Positions 16,195 through 25,641 of a stretch of DNA of 64,000 bases are shown here, in pieces. Origin of the DNA: Lacticaseibacillus nasuensis JCM 17158. Its GTDB lineage: Bacteria > Bacillota > Bacilli > Lactobacillales > Lactobacillaceae. Numbering within the stretch: the first letter of the stretch is position 1; the number at the start of each line of letters is the position of its first letter. The translations under genes were made by a program, and so were the position numbers. The notes beneath the pieces were generated by a model. The model saw only the letters and a list, made by a program, of their open reading frames with translations. It did not search any database and was not told the DNA's origin. The stretch lies in contig NZ_AZDJ01000026.1 in the NCBI RefSeq assembly GCF_001434705.1, forward strand, positions 183,364-247,363, in the 5' to 3' direction.

Positions 16195-18407
16195 TGGGGC
16201 AAGCCATGCCGAATCGTCGCGCCGTGGCCGCGTTACTCGACCGGTTTAACGCCGCCAATCGCGCACTCACCGATTGGCAAACGCGGGTGCAAGCCGCCAC
16301 TAGCGGCCTGTTCACGAATGCCAAGCAACAGCATGATCGCGCAGTGGCGGTGGCCTTGGCCACCGTTCCCGTGCCGAACCTAGTGGCCAGCGGGTCCAAG
16401 CCGATTAACGCCGCCTTGACCAGCGCCGGCATCACGAAGGTGGCAACCTTGGCCAAGGCGCTAGCCGGCACGACCAGCGTGGCCGGTTTAAGCACGGCGA
16501 CCACTGCACATTTGCGTGATTGGTGCGCGACGCAAACGGCTGCCATCGCCAAGGCGACACCGCTGACAATTGATTTTGCCGCTAGTCCGGCTACCAGCCT
16601 CGCCATCGTGCGCACGGCCATTGCCTGGCCAGCCTTGACCAAGGCTGGCACCGCGTTAGATCAGCTGCGCACCGGCCAAGCCCAAACGTTGGCGACCTTA
16701 ATTGCCGGCATTTCGCTGCGGCGCTTGACGAAGGTGGGGTGGTGGCTGACGGGCCACGCGCAGCGGCAACAGCTGGTGGCGGCGGTGAGCGCACTAGCAA
16801 CTGGCGTGCCAGCATTTGAGGCGGCGGTGACTGCCGCGGTGGCTGAATTAAGTCAGGCGCAACCGCTTAGTGATGACGCGGTGATGGCCCGGTTCAATGC
16901 CGATGCCGCCAGTTTTTACGCCTTATTCGAGCACTTGGGGTTGGCGGGCATGGCTCCCACAGCGCTTGCCCTAGATCCTTTCGCCGTGCCGACGAAGAGC
17001 ACGGCCAGTTCCCCTGCCGAAGATGAAATCAGTCGGTTGCTGGCCAAGGTGGCCGCCATCGATTACACCAATCCCTTGCTGACGGCACAGCTGCGTGGCT
17101 GGCAGGCCTTCGGGGTCCGCTATGCGCTGGCCCAACAACGGGTGTTGATCGGCGACGAAATGGGCCTAGGCAAAACGCTGGAGGCGCTAGGGGTCATTAC
17201 CGCGCGGCTCCACGGCGGGGCGACGCACGCCTTGGTGGTAGCGCCGATTGGCACATTGACCAACTGGCGACGCGAGGTGGCCAAACACACGACGTTGGTG
17301 CCGTACTTGCTGCGCGGGGAGCATAAAACTGCCCAGTTGGCGGAATGGCAGGCCAAGGGTGGCATTGCCTTTATTAATTACGAGCAGGTGTGGCGCCTGC
17401 CGCACCTGGCCCACCTCGACGTCTTGGTCGCCGACGAGGCGCAAGCCCTGTTGAATCCAGACAGCAAGCGCACGGGCGCCGTCACCGCCTTAGCCCAACA
17501 GGCGCCAACAGTGATGTACATGACCGGCACGCCGATTCAAAATTCGCTGCAGGACATGGTGACGCTGATTCAGCCGCTGCAACCGGCAATTTGTGACCGA
17601 TTGACGCATGGCCCGCAACTGTTGGCTGACGTGGCCTTTAAACGCTTAGTGGCGCCAGTTTATCTGCGGCGCAACCGCGCCGCAGTGCTCAAGGAACTGC
17701 CCCCTTTGAGCCGGCAAGACGTTTGGGTCGGCGCCAGCGCGCTGGAACGGCAGGCCTATCGCACGGCAGTGGCCGCAGGGGATTTTATGGCGATGCGGCA
17801 AGCTAGTTGGCAGGCGGGCGAAACAGTTGCCGCCAGTCCCAAACGAGCCTGGCTCAGCAACTTGGTGACCGAGGCGTTGGCCAATGGGCATAAGGTGTTG
17901 ATTTTCTCGTATTTCCGGCGTGCTTTGACGCAGTTGACCCTCGATCTCGAGGCGAAGCTCTTGCCGGTGGTGACGGGAGACATGCCGTTAGCCGAGCGTC
18001 AGGCCGTGGTCGACGAATTCCAAATGGCCAGCGGTGGGGCCGTCTTGGCGGCACAAATTACGACGCTGGGTCAAGGCGTCAACCTGCAAGCCGCCGATAC
18101 CATCGTGTTTTGCGAGCCACAGCTGAACCCGGCGACTGAGGAACAGGCAATCAGCCGCGCCTATCGCATGGGCCAAACGCGGCCGGTGACGGTGTATCGC
18201 CTGTTGATGACTAGTTCTGTGGATCAGTTATTGGTGGCGCGCGGGGCGCAAAAGCTGGCGGTGTTTGCCAAGTACGCCAAGCCCTCCGCGGTGGCCGAAG
18301 CCACACCAGACGCCACAGCGGGCACGACCAGCGCCTTGTTGACGCAACTGGTCGGCAGTGAGCGTAAGCGGCTGGTCAGGCGCGATGATGATTGGGATGT
18401 GTATTAA
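16194..18407 (+). CDS. SNF2-family DNA-dependent ATPase, coupled to yaaA
   Basis: 737 aa from the ATG at 16194 (GGGAGG seven bases upstream). The N-terminal 270 residues are alanine/threonine-rich, helical and unassigned. The two RecA-like lobes follow: Walker A GDEMGLGKT near 320, motif II VADEAQ (DEAQ rather than the usual DEAH) near 415, TGTPIQN, then motif VI QAISRAYRMGQTRPV near 660. SNF2 ATPases translocate on duplex DNA and remodel protein-DNA complexes. No methylase, nuclease or SWIM domain is seen. Coupling to yaaA suggests a DNA repair or stress role (inference). Confidence 0.85.
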   Translation: MGQAMPNRRAVAALLDRFNAANRALTDWQTRVQAATSGLFTNAKQQHDRAVAVALATVPVPNLVASGSKPINAALTSAGITKVATLAKALAGTTSVAGLSTATTAHLRDWCATQTAAIAKATPLTIDFAASPATSLAIVRTAIAWPALTKAGTALDQLRTGQAQTLATLIAGISLRRLTKVGWWLTGHAQRQQLVAAVSALATGVPAFEAAVTAAVAELSQAQPLSDDAVMARFNADAASFYALFEHLGLAGMAPTALALDPFAVPTKSTASSPAEDEISRLLAKVAAIDYTNPLLTAQLRGWQAFGVRYALAQQRVLIGDEMGLGKTLEALGVITARLHGGATHALVVAPIGTLTNWRREVAKHTTLVPYLLRGEHKTAQLAEWQAKGGIAFINYEQVWRLPHLAHLDVLVADEAQALLNPDSKRTGAVTALAQQAPTVMYMTGTPIQNSLQDMVTLIQPLQPAICDRLTHGPQLLADVAFKRLVAPVYLRRNRAAVLKELPPLSRQDVWVGASALERQAYRTAVAAGDFMAMRQASWQAGETVAASPKRAWLSNLVTEALANGHKVLIFSYFRRALTQLTLDLEAKLLPVVTGDMPLAERQAVVDEFQMASGGAVLAAQITTLGQGVNLQAADTIVFCEPQLNPATEEQAISRAYRMGQTRPVTVYRLLMTSSVDQLLVARGAQKLAVFAKYAKPSAVAEATPDATAGTTSALLTQLVGSERKRLVRRDDDWDVY

Positions 18408-18440
18408 GGGTGGCGCCAGCCCGGTCAGGCCAAATGGGCT

Positions 18441-18469
18441 AAGGTCGAGTCCAGCGACTCGGCCTTTTT
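18441..18469 (+). terminator. Terminator after SNF2 gene
   Basis: AAGGTCGAGT, CCAGCG loop region, ACTCGGCCTT, TTT. Confidence 0.85.
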
Positions 18470-18546
18470 GCTGGCCAAAATATTGGACGGGCGGCGGGTT
18501 TTGTGTCACCATAAAACAGCATCAACCATAGAAAGGCGGCATCATC

Positions 18547-20715
18547 TTGATCGAAGAACAAACCCGCACCCTCGTCCACCAGGCCCTTACCGGCATCACA
18601 CAAAAGCAGGTCAACACCGTGTTGACCTTAATGCAAGATGGCAACACCGTGCCATTCATCGCGCGGTACCGCAAAGAAATGACCGGCAGCCTCGATGAGG
18701 TGCAGATTCAAGACATCGAAACCGCCTTTGCCAAAGTCACGGCGCTGCAGGAGCGCAAGGCGGCCGTCATCAATAGCATTACCGAGCAAGGGGCACTGAC
18801 GCCGAAGTTAGCCCAGCAGATTCAAGCCGCCACCAAGTTGCAAGACGTCGAAGACCTGTATTTGCCCTACAAGCAAAAGCGCCAAACGAAGGCGACGATT
18901 GCCAAGGCGCACGGCTTGGCGCCGCTGGCCGACTGGGTGCTGAGCTTCCCCAAGGGGCCGGTTGCCGCTGAGGCGAAGCGCTACGTCGCCCCGGCCAAGG
19001 ACTTGCCGGATGTCGCCGCGGTGTTGGCCGGGGTGCACGAAATCTTGGCGGAAACCATCAGTGAGCAGGCGCAGCTGCGCAATTGGCTGCGCCAGTTGAC
19101 CTTGCGCACCGGCACGCTGCGCGTCACGGTGAAACCCAAGGCTGAAGACGAGAAGGGCGTCTACCAGCAGTTCTATGATTTTAACGAGCCGCTGCGCCAC
19201 TTGTCGGCCACGCGCGTGTTGGCGATCAACCGCGGGGAAAAAGAGAAGATTCTCACCGTCAAGATTCAAGTCGACTTGGCGACGGTGCTGAACTATTTTC
19301 AATTCAAATTAATCGGGCAACACCCGGCGAGTGAAGCCACGGCGATGATTGAGGCGGCCTACACCGACGCCTACAAGCGCTTCGTTGGGCCGGCCATCGA
19401 GCGCGAGGTGCGCGCCAGCCTCACCGCCGATGCGGCCGCCAAGTCCATCAAGGTCTTCGGCGAAAACCTCTACAACCTCTTGATGCAAGCGCCAATCAAG
19501 GGCAAGGTGGTGCTCGGCTTTGATCCGGCGTACCGCACCGGTTGCAAGCTGGCGGTGGTCGACGAAAACGGCAAGTTTCTGGAAAAAGCCGTGATTTATC
19601 CCCACAAACCCGCACCGGAAGCCAAGCGCAAGGCGGCCGCCGGGGAGTTGCGGGCGCTGTTGGCGCGCTACCAAGTCGAGATGATCGCCATTGGTAACGG
19701 CACGGCGAGTCGCGAATCTGAGCAATTCGTCGCGGCAGTGCTGCGCCAGCTGGACCGGTCGGTGTATTACGTGATTGTCAACGAAGCCGGCGCCTCGGTG
19801 TATTCCGCCAGCCAAATCGCGCGCGACGAGTTCCCCGATTTGCATGTCGAACAGCGCAGTGCCATTAGCATCGCGCGGCGCCTACAGGACCCGTTAGCCG
19901 AGCTGGTGAAAATCGACCCCGCCGCCATCGGGGTGGGCCAGTATCAGCACGACTTGCCCGCCAAGGATCTCGCTGAAGCCGTCGATGCCGTGGTCGAGCG
20001 CGCCGTCAACCGCGTCGGCGTGAATCTGAATACCGCCAGCGCCCCGTTGCTGGCGCGGGTGTCGGGGATTTCTGCCACTATTGCCGCCAACGTGGTGGCG
20101 TACCGCGACGCCAACGGCCGATTCACCAGCCGCCCCGAGCTGAAAAAAGTCCCGCGGCTGGGGCCGAAAGCCTACGAGCAAGCGGTGGGGTTCTTGCGGA
20201 TACCAGGCGGGAAAAATCCGCTGGATAACACCGACATTCATCCCGAAAGCTATGCCGTGGCTAAGCGCGTGTTGACCATGGCCAAGGTGGCGCCGACTGC
20301 ACTGGGGGCCCCTGAGGCCAAGGCGCAACTGGCCGGGGTCGACGTGACGCCGCTGGTAGCCGAAGGCGTCGGCGCCGCCACGCTGGCCGATATCGTGGCG
20401 AGCCTGCAGGCGCCAGGGCGCGACTTGCGCGACAGCATGCCTGCGCCGCTGTTGCGCCAAGACGTGTTGACCATGGCCGATTTGCAGCCGGGGATGAAAC
20501 TGGAAGGCACGGTGCGCAATGTCGTCGATTTCGGCGCCTTTGTCGATATCGGCGTCAAGCACGACGGGTTGGTGCATGCCTCGCACATGGGCCGGAAGTT
20601 TGTGCGCAACCCGACGACCGTGGTGCAGGTGGGGGACATCGTGACGGTGTGGGTGCTGAGCGTCGATTTAAAGCGCGAGCGCATCCAGTTGACGATGGTG
20701 GCCCCAAAGGCCTGA
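18547..20715 (+). CDS. tex: Transcription accessory protein Tex
   Basis: 722 aa, usual length. Domain order: helical N-terminal region, YqgF/RNase-H-like domain (VVLGFDPAYRTGCKLAVVD, about 315-340), helix-hairpin-helix (ARVSGISATIAANVVAYRDA), and C-terminal S1 RNA-binding domain (GMKLEGTVRNVVDFGAFVDI, about 645-720). Tex binds nucleic acids and affects transcription and toxin expression in several bacteria. Start codon is TTG at 18547, with AAAGGCGG upstream; no ATG fits the N-terminus. Confidence 0.93.
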   Translation: MIEEQTRTLVHQALTGITQKQVNTVLTLMQDGNTVPFIARYRKEMTGSLDEVQIQDIETAFAKVTALQERKAAVINSITEQGALTPKLAQQIQAATKLQDVEDLYLPYKQKRQTKATIAKAHGLAPLADWVLSFPKGPVAAEAKRYVAPAKDLPDVAAVLAGVHEILAETISEQAQLRNWLRQLTLRTGTLRVTVKPKAEDEKGVYQQFYDFNEPLRHLSATRVLAINRGEKEKILTVKIQVDLATVLNYFQFKLIGQHPASEATAMIEAAYTDAYKRFVGPAIEREVRASLTADAAAKSIKVFGENLYNLLMQAPIKGKVVLGFDPAYRTGCKLAVVDENGKFLEKAVIYPHKPAPEAKRKAAAGELRALLARYQVEMIAIGNGTASRESEQFVAAVLRQLDRSVYYVIVNEAGASVYSASQIARDEFPDLHVEQRSAISIARRLQDPLAELVKIDPAAIGVGQYQHDLPAKDLAEAVDAVVERAVNRVGVNLNTASAPLLARVSGISATIAANVVAYRDANGRFTSRPELKKVPRLGPKAYEQAVGFLRIPGGKNPLDNTDIHPESYAVAKRVLTMAKVAPTALGAPEAKAQLAGVDVTPLVAEGVGAATLADIVASLQAPGRDLRDSMPAPLLRQDVLTMADLQPGMKLEGTVRNVVDFGAFVDIGVKHDGLVHASHMGRKFVRNPTTVVQVGDIVTVWVLSVDLKRERIQLTMVAPKA

Positions 20716-20754
20716 CCAGAATGACCAACTTTTCGCTAAAATCACGAATACCAC

Positions 20755-20783
20755 TTGTAATTAGTAAGTAGATGCGCTATATT
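20755..20783 (+). promoter_or_regulatory. Promoter of the LLM oxidoreductase gene
   Basis: TTGTAA (20755-20760), 17 bases, TATATT (20778-20783), 36 bases before the start codon. Confidence 0.7.
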
Positions 20784-20818
20784 ACCTGTGTTCGATGAAA
20801 GAAAACGAGGTGAGTCAC

Positions 20819-21838
20819 ATGAAAAAAATTGGCTTTTTAAGTTTTGGCTTTTGGCAACCGAACAATTCGTTGGTCACCACCGCGCAACAAAGCTATCAAG
20901 AATCCGTTGAGTTGGCGGTAGAAGCCGAGAAGCTCGGCGTCGATGGCGCGTGGTTTCGGGTGCATCATTTTGCCGATCAAATCGGCACGCCGTACCCCTT
21001 GATGGCGGCGATTGCGGCCAAAACCAGCCGGATTGAAATCGGCACCGGCGTCGTGGACATGCGCTACGAGAATCCCTACATGATGGCCGAAAACGTGATG
21101 TCAACGGATGTGCTGTCGCAAAACCGGGTGCAACTCGGCGTCGGTCGCGGGTCTCCGGAGCAGGTCGAAGACGGCTGGAAGTATTGGGGCTATGATTATA
21201 GTGAAGAGGAAATTAAAGACGTCGCCCGTGAGCGCGCATTGAAGTTTCTCGATTTGATCAAGGGCCGGCCGTTCGCCAAGCCCAATGCCCAGCCGATGTT
21301 CCCGCAGGCGCCTGGGTTGCGGCGGCTTGAGCCATTTTCGCCGACGCTGCCGCAGCACATCTGGTGGGGCGCCGGCAGCCAGGCGACGGCGGTGTGGGCC
21401 GCCCAGCACGGGATGAACCTGCAGTCGTCGACCTTGGTCAACTATGAATCCAACGAGCCATTTCATGTGCAACAAGCCAAGCAATTGCGGGCGTTCAAGG
21501 CGGCGTGGGCCGAAGCCGGGCATGATTTTGCCCCGCGGACTTTGGTCACGCGCTCCATCATGCCAATCGTCAACGACTTGGACCGGCAGTATTTTGCCGA
21601 GGGCACCCAGACGCAAGACGAGGTCGGGTACCTGGCTTACCACCAAAACCCAACGATTTTCGGGAAGATGTACGTCGGTGAAGTTGATCAGCTCGTCAAG
21701 GAGTTAGGCGAAGATGAGGCGATCAAGGAAGCCGATACGATCCTGATCACCGTGCCTTCCACGTTAGGCGTCGCCTACAACGTGCACATTTTGCAAGTGA
21801 TCATGCAAGACATTGCCCCGGCGTTGGGGTGGAAGTAA
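20819..21838 (+). CDS. LLM class flavin-dependent oxidoreductase
   Basis: 339 aa, TIM-barrel luciferase-like fold (bacterial luciferase alpha-subunit family). Seen: GAWFRVHHF, TSRIEIGTGVVDMRYENPYMMAE and VQLGVGRGSPEQ, all family landmarks. Members use reduced FMN or F420; lactobacilli lack F420, so FMN is expected. The substrate is unknown. The ATG at 20819 is chosen for its GAGGTGAG site; an upstream in-frame ATG at 20795 has none. A single-gene unit with clear promoter and terminator. Confidence 0.88.
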   Translation: MKKIGFLSFGFWQPNNSLVTTAQQSYQESVELAVEAEKLGVDGAWFRVHHFADQIGTPYPLMAAIAAKTSRIEIGTGVVDMRYENPYMMAENVMSTDVLSQNRVQLGVGRGSPEQVEDGWKYWGYDYSEEEIKDVARERALKFLDLIKGRPFAKPNAQPMFPQAPGLRRLEPFSPTLPQHIWWGAGSQATAVWAAQHGMNLQSSTLVNYESNEPFHVQQAKQLRAFKAAWAEAGHDFAPRTLVTRSIMPIVNDLDRQYFAEGTQTQDEVGYLAYHQNPTIFGKMYVGEVDQLVKELGEDEAIKEADTILITVPSTLGVAYNVHILQVIMQDIAPALGWK

Positions 21839-21843
21839 GCACC

Positions 21844-21866
21844 GGGAGGCCGCGGCCTCCTTTTTT
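21844..21866 (+). terminator. Terminator after LLM oxidoreductase
   Basis: GGAGGCCGCGGCCTCC palindromic hairpin followed by TTTTTT. Confidence 0.85.
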
Positions 21867-21938
21867 GGTGTTCCGCGAAAAATTTGCTACAATCAAGCCA
21901 GCGGTGATTTATTTGCCGCTGGAAAGGCTGGAATTGTT

Positions 21939-21992
21939 ATGTTGAGCATTGTGTTTGGCGTTGCCCTGTCACTGGAGGACGGCATCGCTTAG
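21939..21992 (+). CDS. Possible 17-aa leader peptide upstream of rsgA
   Basis: ATG at 21939 preceded by GGAAAGG (21921-21927). It encodes 17 residues, MLSIVFGVALSLEDGIA, and stops 28 bases before the rsgA start. It is in a different frame from rsgA. No homologue is known to me. It could be a translated leader or chance. Confidence 0.25.
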   Translation: MLSIVFGVALSLEDGIA

Positions 21993-22020
21993 TCTTCCGC
22001 TCAATTTGGAGGACAAACCA

Positions 22021-23076
22021 CTGAATTTAACTGAATATGGCGCCACCGCGCAACCCGTCGTCAACGGGTTGGCCTTGGCGCGCGTTGTGGCCACGAGCCA
22101 CGACCATTACCTGATTATGACTGAAACTGGCCAGCTGGCCGCGACCTTAAGCGGCCGGCTGATGAACCTCGCCACCACCGCCACCGATTGGCCGACGGTG
22201 GGGGATTGGGTGCAGGTTCGCCTGCCGGACAATCCCGCAGACGGCGCCGTCATCGAGCGTTTAGCCGCCAGGCAAACGGTGTTCACGCGCAAAGTCGCCG
22301 GCCGGCGCAGCAGCGAACAGCTGGTGGCGGCCAATATCGATACACTCTTATTGTGCATGGCGCTGGATGCGAATTTTAACTTGCGCCGGCTCGAGCGTTA
22401 CCTCGCCGTCGCCGCGGCGTCCGGGGCCAAGGCCGTGATCGTCTTGACCAAGGCCGATCAAACCACGACCTTGCCCGAGCAGCTGACGGCGGTGGCCAGT
22501 GTGGCCGGAACCACGCCGGTGGTGGTGTGCGACGCCACGCAACCGGCCGGCCTCAGCGAATTGACAGCGTTGATGCGGCCACGGTTGACCTATGCCTTCC
22601 TCGGGTCTTCCGGCGTGGGCAAGTCGACGTTGATCAACCGCTTGGCCGGGTCGGACGCGCTCGCGACGCAAGCCGTGCGGGCCGCTGACGCCCACGGTCG
22701 GCACACGACCACGGCGCGGCAATTGCTGCGCTTGCCCAACGGCAGTCTGGTGATCGACACGCCGGGGATGCGCGAGCTAGGCGTCATCGACGCCGATGTC
22801 GACGCCAGTTTTGCCGACATTCAGGCGCTGGCGCAACACTGCAAGTTTCGCGATTGCACGCACCACACCGAGCCGGGGTGTGCCGTGCAAGCCGCAGTGG
22901 CCAGCGGCGAATTAACTGCGGCGCGACTGGCCAGCTACCAGTCGCTGAAGGCAGAACAAGCCGTCAATTTGGCGTTGCGCGGCAAGGCCCGTGAGAACGC
23001 GAAGATTGCGCGGATGTTTGGCAGCAAGAAGCAAATGAAGACGATGATGCAAGCCGCCCGGCACCGCCGGCGGTAA
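22021..23076 (+). CDS. rsgA: Ribosome small-subunit-dependent GTPase A
   Basis: About 351 aa, 30S maturation GTPase. Order: OB-fold N-terminal domain, circularly permuted GTPase (LTKAD as G4 near 150, GSSGVGKST as G1 near 198, DTPGMRELG as G3), and C-terminal zinc knuckle (CKFRDCTHHTEPGC near 285). The start is odd: no ATG, GTG or TTG fits. TTTGGAGG at 22005-22012 is followed eight bases later by CTG (22021) at the residue where homologues start. Translation from CTG is inferred; the frame also stays open upstream to 21949. Confidence 0.88.
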   Translation: MNLTEYGATAQPVVNGLALARVVATSHDHYLIMTETGQLAATLSGRLMNLATTATDWPTVGDWVQVRLPDNPADGAVIERLAARQTVFTRKVAGRRSSEQLVAANIDTLLLCMALDANFNLRRLERYLAVAAASGAKAVIVLTKADQTTTLPEQLTAVASVAGTTPVVVCDATQPAGLSELTALMRPRLTYAFLGSSGVGKSTLINRLAGSDALATQAVRAADAHGRHTTTARQLLRLPNGSLVIDTPGMRELGVIDADVDASFADIQALAQHCKFRDCTHHTEPGCAVQAAVASGELTAARLASYQSLKAEQAVNLALRGKARENAKIARMFGSKKQMKTMMQAARHRRR

Positions 23077-23082
23077 CGGTTA

Positions 23083-23117
23083 GGCGCTTTGGTGAACAAC
23101 CCCAAGGCGCCTTTTTG
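23083..23117 (+). terminator. Terminator after rsgA
   Basis: AGGCGCTTTGG pairs with CCAAGGCGCCT, then TTTTT. Confidence 0.8.
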
Positions 23118-23261
23118 CGTGGGCGAGATGCTTTTACGGCATTACCGCATCTTACTGGAAGCATTAGACAGTTTGGGCAAACTCGACTAAGATAATCCTT
23201 GTCGCCGGTGGCCGGCAGGGTTGCGGCTATCGGCAAACCTTTGGACCAAGCAGGAGGCACC

Positions 23262-24128
23262 ATGACAACATATCAGGATCAATATTTTGAAGGTGAACGC
23301 GCGCTGTTTGCCGAGCACGACGCGACACTCACGAACACCACTTTTGGCCAAGGCGAATCGCCGCTGAAGGAAAGTCGCAACATCACTATGAAGGACTCGG
23401 TGTTCACCTGGAAGTACCCGTTGTGGTACAGCCAGCACGTGACGGTCGATCACACGATTTTTGAAACCATGGCCCGCTCCGGCATTTGGTACACCAAGGA
23501 CATCACCATCACCAACAGCGCGTTGCAAGCGCCGAAGCTGTTCCGGCGCTGCCAGCAGGTACGCCTGGCGCACGTGCACTTCAGCGACGCGCAGGAAACT
23601 TTGTGGATGAGCGACACGGTGCGCTTGACCGACGTCCAGGCCGCGGGGGATTACTTCGGGATGAACAGTAGCAACCTCTACCTCGACCACGTCGACTTGA
23701 TTGGTAATTATTGCTTCGATGGCGCCAAAAACGTTGAGGTACACAACAGTACGTTTGTGTCGAAGGACGCGTTTTGGAATTGCGACAATGTCACCATTTA
23801 TGACTCGACCATTAACGGCGAATATCTCGGCTGGAACACGAAGCATTTGACGCTGATCAACTGTACCATCGAAAGCCATCAAGGGCTGTGTTACATCGAG
23901 CACCTGACCCTGGACAACTGCAAGCTGTTGCGCACCGATTTGGCCTTCGAGTACTGTTCAGACGTCAAAGCGGATGTCACCAGCGATATCATGAGCGTCA
24001 AGAATCCAATCAGCGGCACGATTCACGCCCACGGCATCGACACCTTGATCATGGATGCCAGCAAAATCGATCCGAACCAAACGCAGATCACGACCACGAC
24101 GGCGATTGCCCATTCGGAGGTGGCCTAA
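23262..24128 (+). CDS. DUF3737 family protein (beta-helix-like)
   Basis: 288 aa. Tandem short units of the type NVTIYDSTINGEY, HLTLINCTIES and HLTLDNCKLL suggest a right-handed parallel beta-helix. This is the DUF3737 family common in lactobacilli and other firmicutes; no function is established and no signal peptide is seen. The ATG at 23262 has GGAGG upstream. Its stop overlaps the first base of the aminotransferase start (TAATG), so the two form an operon. Confidence 0.82.
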   Translation: MTTYQDQYFEGERALFAEHDATLTNTTFGQGESPLKESRNITMKDSVFTWKYPLWYSQHVTVDHTIFETMARSGIWYTKDITITNSALQAPKLFRRCQQVRLAHVHFSDAQETLWMSDTVRLTDVQAAGDYFGMNSSNLYLDHVDLIGNYCFDGAKNVEVHNSTFVSKDAFWNCDNVTIYDSTINGEYLGWNTKHLTLINCTIESHQGLCYIEHLTLDNCKLLRTDLAFEYCSDVKADVTSDIMSVKNPISGTIHAHGIDTLIMDASKIDPNQTQITTTTAIAHSEVA

Positions 24129-25279
24129 TGTATGATTTTACGCACGCGCCCAAGCGCCAAGGCACCGATTCCGTCAAGTGGCACGTTGAACCAGGCGAGT
24201 TGCCGATGTGGATCGCCGACATGGATTTTGCCACCGCGCCGGAGATTGTCGCGGCGCTCCAAGCCAAGCTCGAACTCGGCGCGTTTGGCTACGAGGAGCC
24301 GCAAGCCAGTTACTTCGCGGCGGTAGCCAGCTGGTACCAACAGGTGCATCACGCTCAGGCCGATCCGAGTTGGATGACCTTTACTACAGGCGTCGTGCCG
24401 GCGATTTCGGCGATTGTCCGCCGGGTGACCGACATCGGCGACAACGTGTTGGTGCAGGCGCCGGTGTACAACATTTTCTACAATTCGATTGAAAACAATG
24501 GCCGCCATGTCTTGGCCAGCGATTTACAGTATGCGGCCGGCCAATATGCCGTCGACTGGGCGGACCTGGAGGCCAAGCTGGCGGCGCCGTTGACGACGCT
24601 GATGATTTTATGCAATCCGCACAACCCCATCGGCAAGGTGTGGACGAAAGCCGAACTCACGCAGCTCGCGGAGCTGTGCCTGAAGCACCACGTCATTTTG
24701 CTGGCCGACGAGATTCACGGCGACTTGGTGTTGGCCGGGGCGGATTACACGCCGGTGTTTTCGCTGGAGGCGGAATTGCGGCAAAACACCATCACCCTGG
24801 TGTCGCCAAGCAAGACCTTCAACGTCGCGGCCCTGCACGCCGCCACCGCCATTGTGCCGGATCCCGCCTTGCACGCGCGGGTCGACCGCGGGTTGAACCG
24901 CGACGAGGTGGCCGAGCCGAACCTGCTGGCCATTCCCGGCACCATTGCGGCGTACACCAAAGGCGCCGCGTGGCTCACGGCGTTGAAGCAGCAGCTCTGG
25001 GCGAATCACCAACTCGCCGTCGAATTTATTCAACAGGAGCTGCCTCAGGTGCGCGTCGCCTCTGGCCCGGCCACGTACCTGATGTGGCTCGATGTCCACG
25101 CCTATGGACATTCGGCCACGGCGCTGACGCAACAAATCCGGCAACGGACCGGATTGATTGTGTCCGATGGCACGGTGTACCGCGGCAACGGTGCACAGTT
25201 CTTGCGGCTGAATTTTGCCTGCCCGGAAGCGATGCTACAAGACGGCTTGGCTCGCCTTAAGCGCGGACTGGCCGAATAA
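24128..25279 (+). CDS. MalY/PatB-type PLP aminotransferase (C-S lyase)
   Basis: 383 aa, fold type I. Seen: PMWIADMDFATAPEI near the N-terminus, CNPHNPIGKVW, ADEIHGDL, and SPSKTFNVA with the PLP lysine near residue 230. This subgroup usually cleaves cystathionine or cysteine (beta C-S lyase) rather than transaminating. GGAGGT overlaps the end of the DUF3737 gene. A strong terminator follows. The substrate is not certain. Confidence 0.88.
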   Translation: MYDFTHAPKRQGTDSVKWHVEPGELPMWIADMDFATAPEIVAALQAKLELGAFGYEEPQASYFAAVASWYQQVHHAQADPSWMTFTTGVVPAISAIVRRVTDIGDNVLVQAPVYNIFYNSIENNGRHVLASDLQYAAGQYAVDWADLEAKLAAPLTTLMILCNPHNPIGKVWTKAELTQLAELCLKHHVILLADEIHGDLVLAGADYTPVFSLEAELRQNTITLVSPSKTFNVAALHAATAIVPDPALHARVDRGLNRDEVAEPNLLAIPGTIAAYTKGAAWLTALKQQLWANHQLAVEFIQQELPQVRVASGPATYLMWLDVHAYGHSATALTQQIRQRTGLIVSDGTVYRGNGAQFLRLNFACPEAMLQDGLARLKRGLAE

Positions 25280-25288
25280 TTATTTAGC

Positions 25289-25329
25289 AAAAACCGCCAG
25301 CGACCGGCACTTCGGTCGCTGGCGGTTTT
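25289..25329. terminator. Strong bidirectional terminator
   Basis: AAAACCGCCAGCGACCG / CGGTCGCTGGCGGTTTT, 17-bp arms with a six-base loop. Confidence 0.93.
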
Positions 25330-25332
25330 GCG

Positions 25333-25641
25333 TTAGGCGTGGGGCTTGAAGCGGGCGATGAACGCCGTGGTGATTGGCGTTTGCAGCCGGTGCTTGCGCC
25401 AGGCCAACACCGTGTGGGTTTGCACGCGCGGGGCAAACGGCACAAAGCGGACGCCGGCGTGGCTGGTGGGGTCGATGACGCATTCGATGGTGAGAGCGGC
25501 GCCGACCCCATTTTGAATCAGCGGCACCACGTTGAGTGCTTGAAGTGAGACGTGGGCCCAATCCGGGGGCAACTGCTGAACAGCCGCGCGGCTCGAAATT
25601 AACAGCGGCGCGTCAGTTAAGTCTGCCGGTGTGATGGCCGG
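25333..25641 (-). pseudogene. LysR regulator remnant (effector domain only)
   Basis: Reading from a TAG at 25642-25644, the frame encodes about 102 residues that match the second half of a LysR effector domain: LTDAPLLISSRAAVQQL, VVPLIQNGVGAALTIE and GVRFVPFAPRVQTHTVLAW. The DNA-binding half and a plausible start codon are missing; only an internal TTG exists at 25572. The truncation falls exactly at the 3' end of the next relic, so a deletion has probably removed the intervening DNA. Confidence 0.75.

Noticed and set aside
18808..20586. Long minus-strand frames inside tex
   Set aside because: Shadow frames of a GC-rich gene with no start signals or domain matches.
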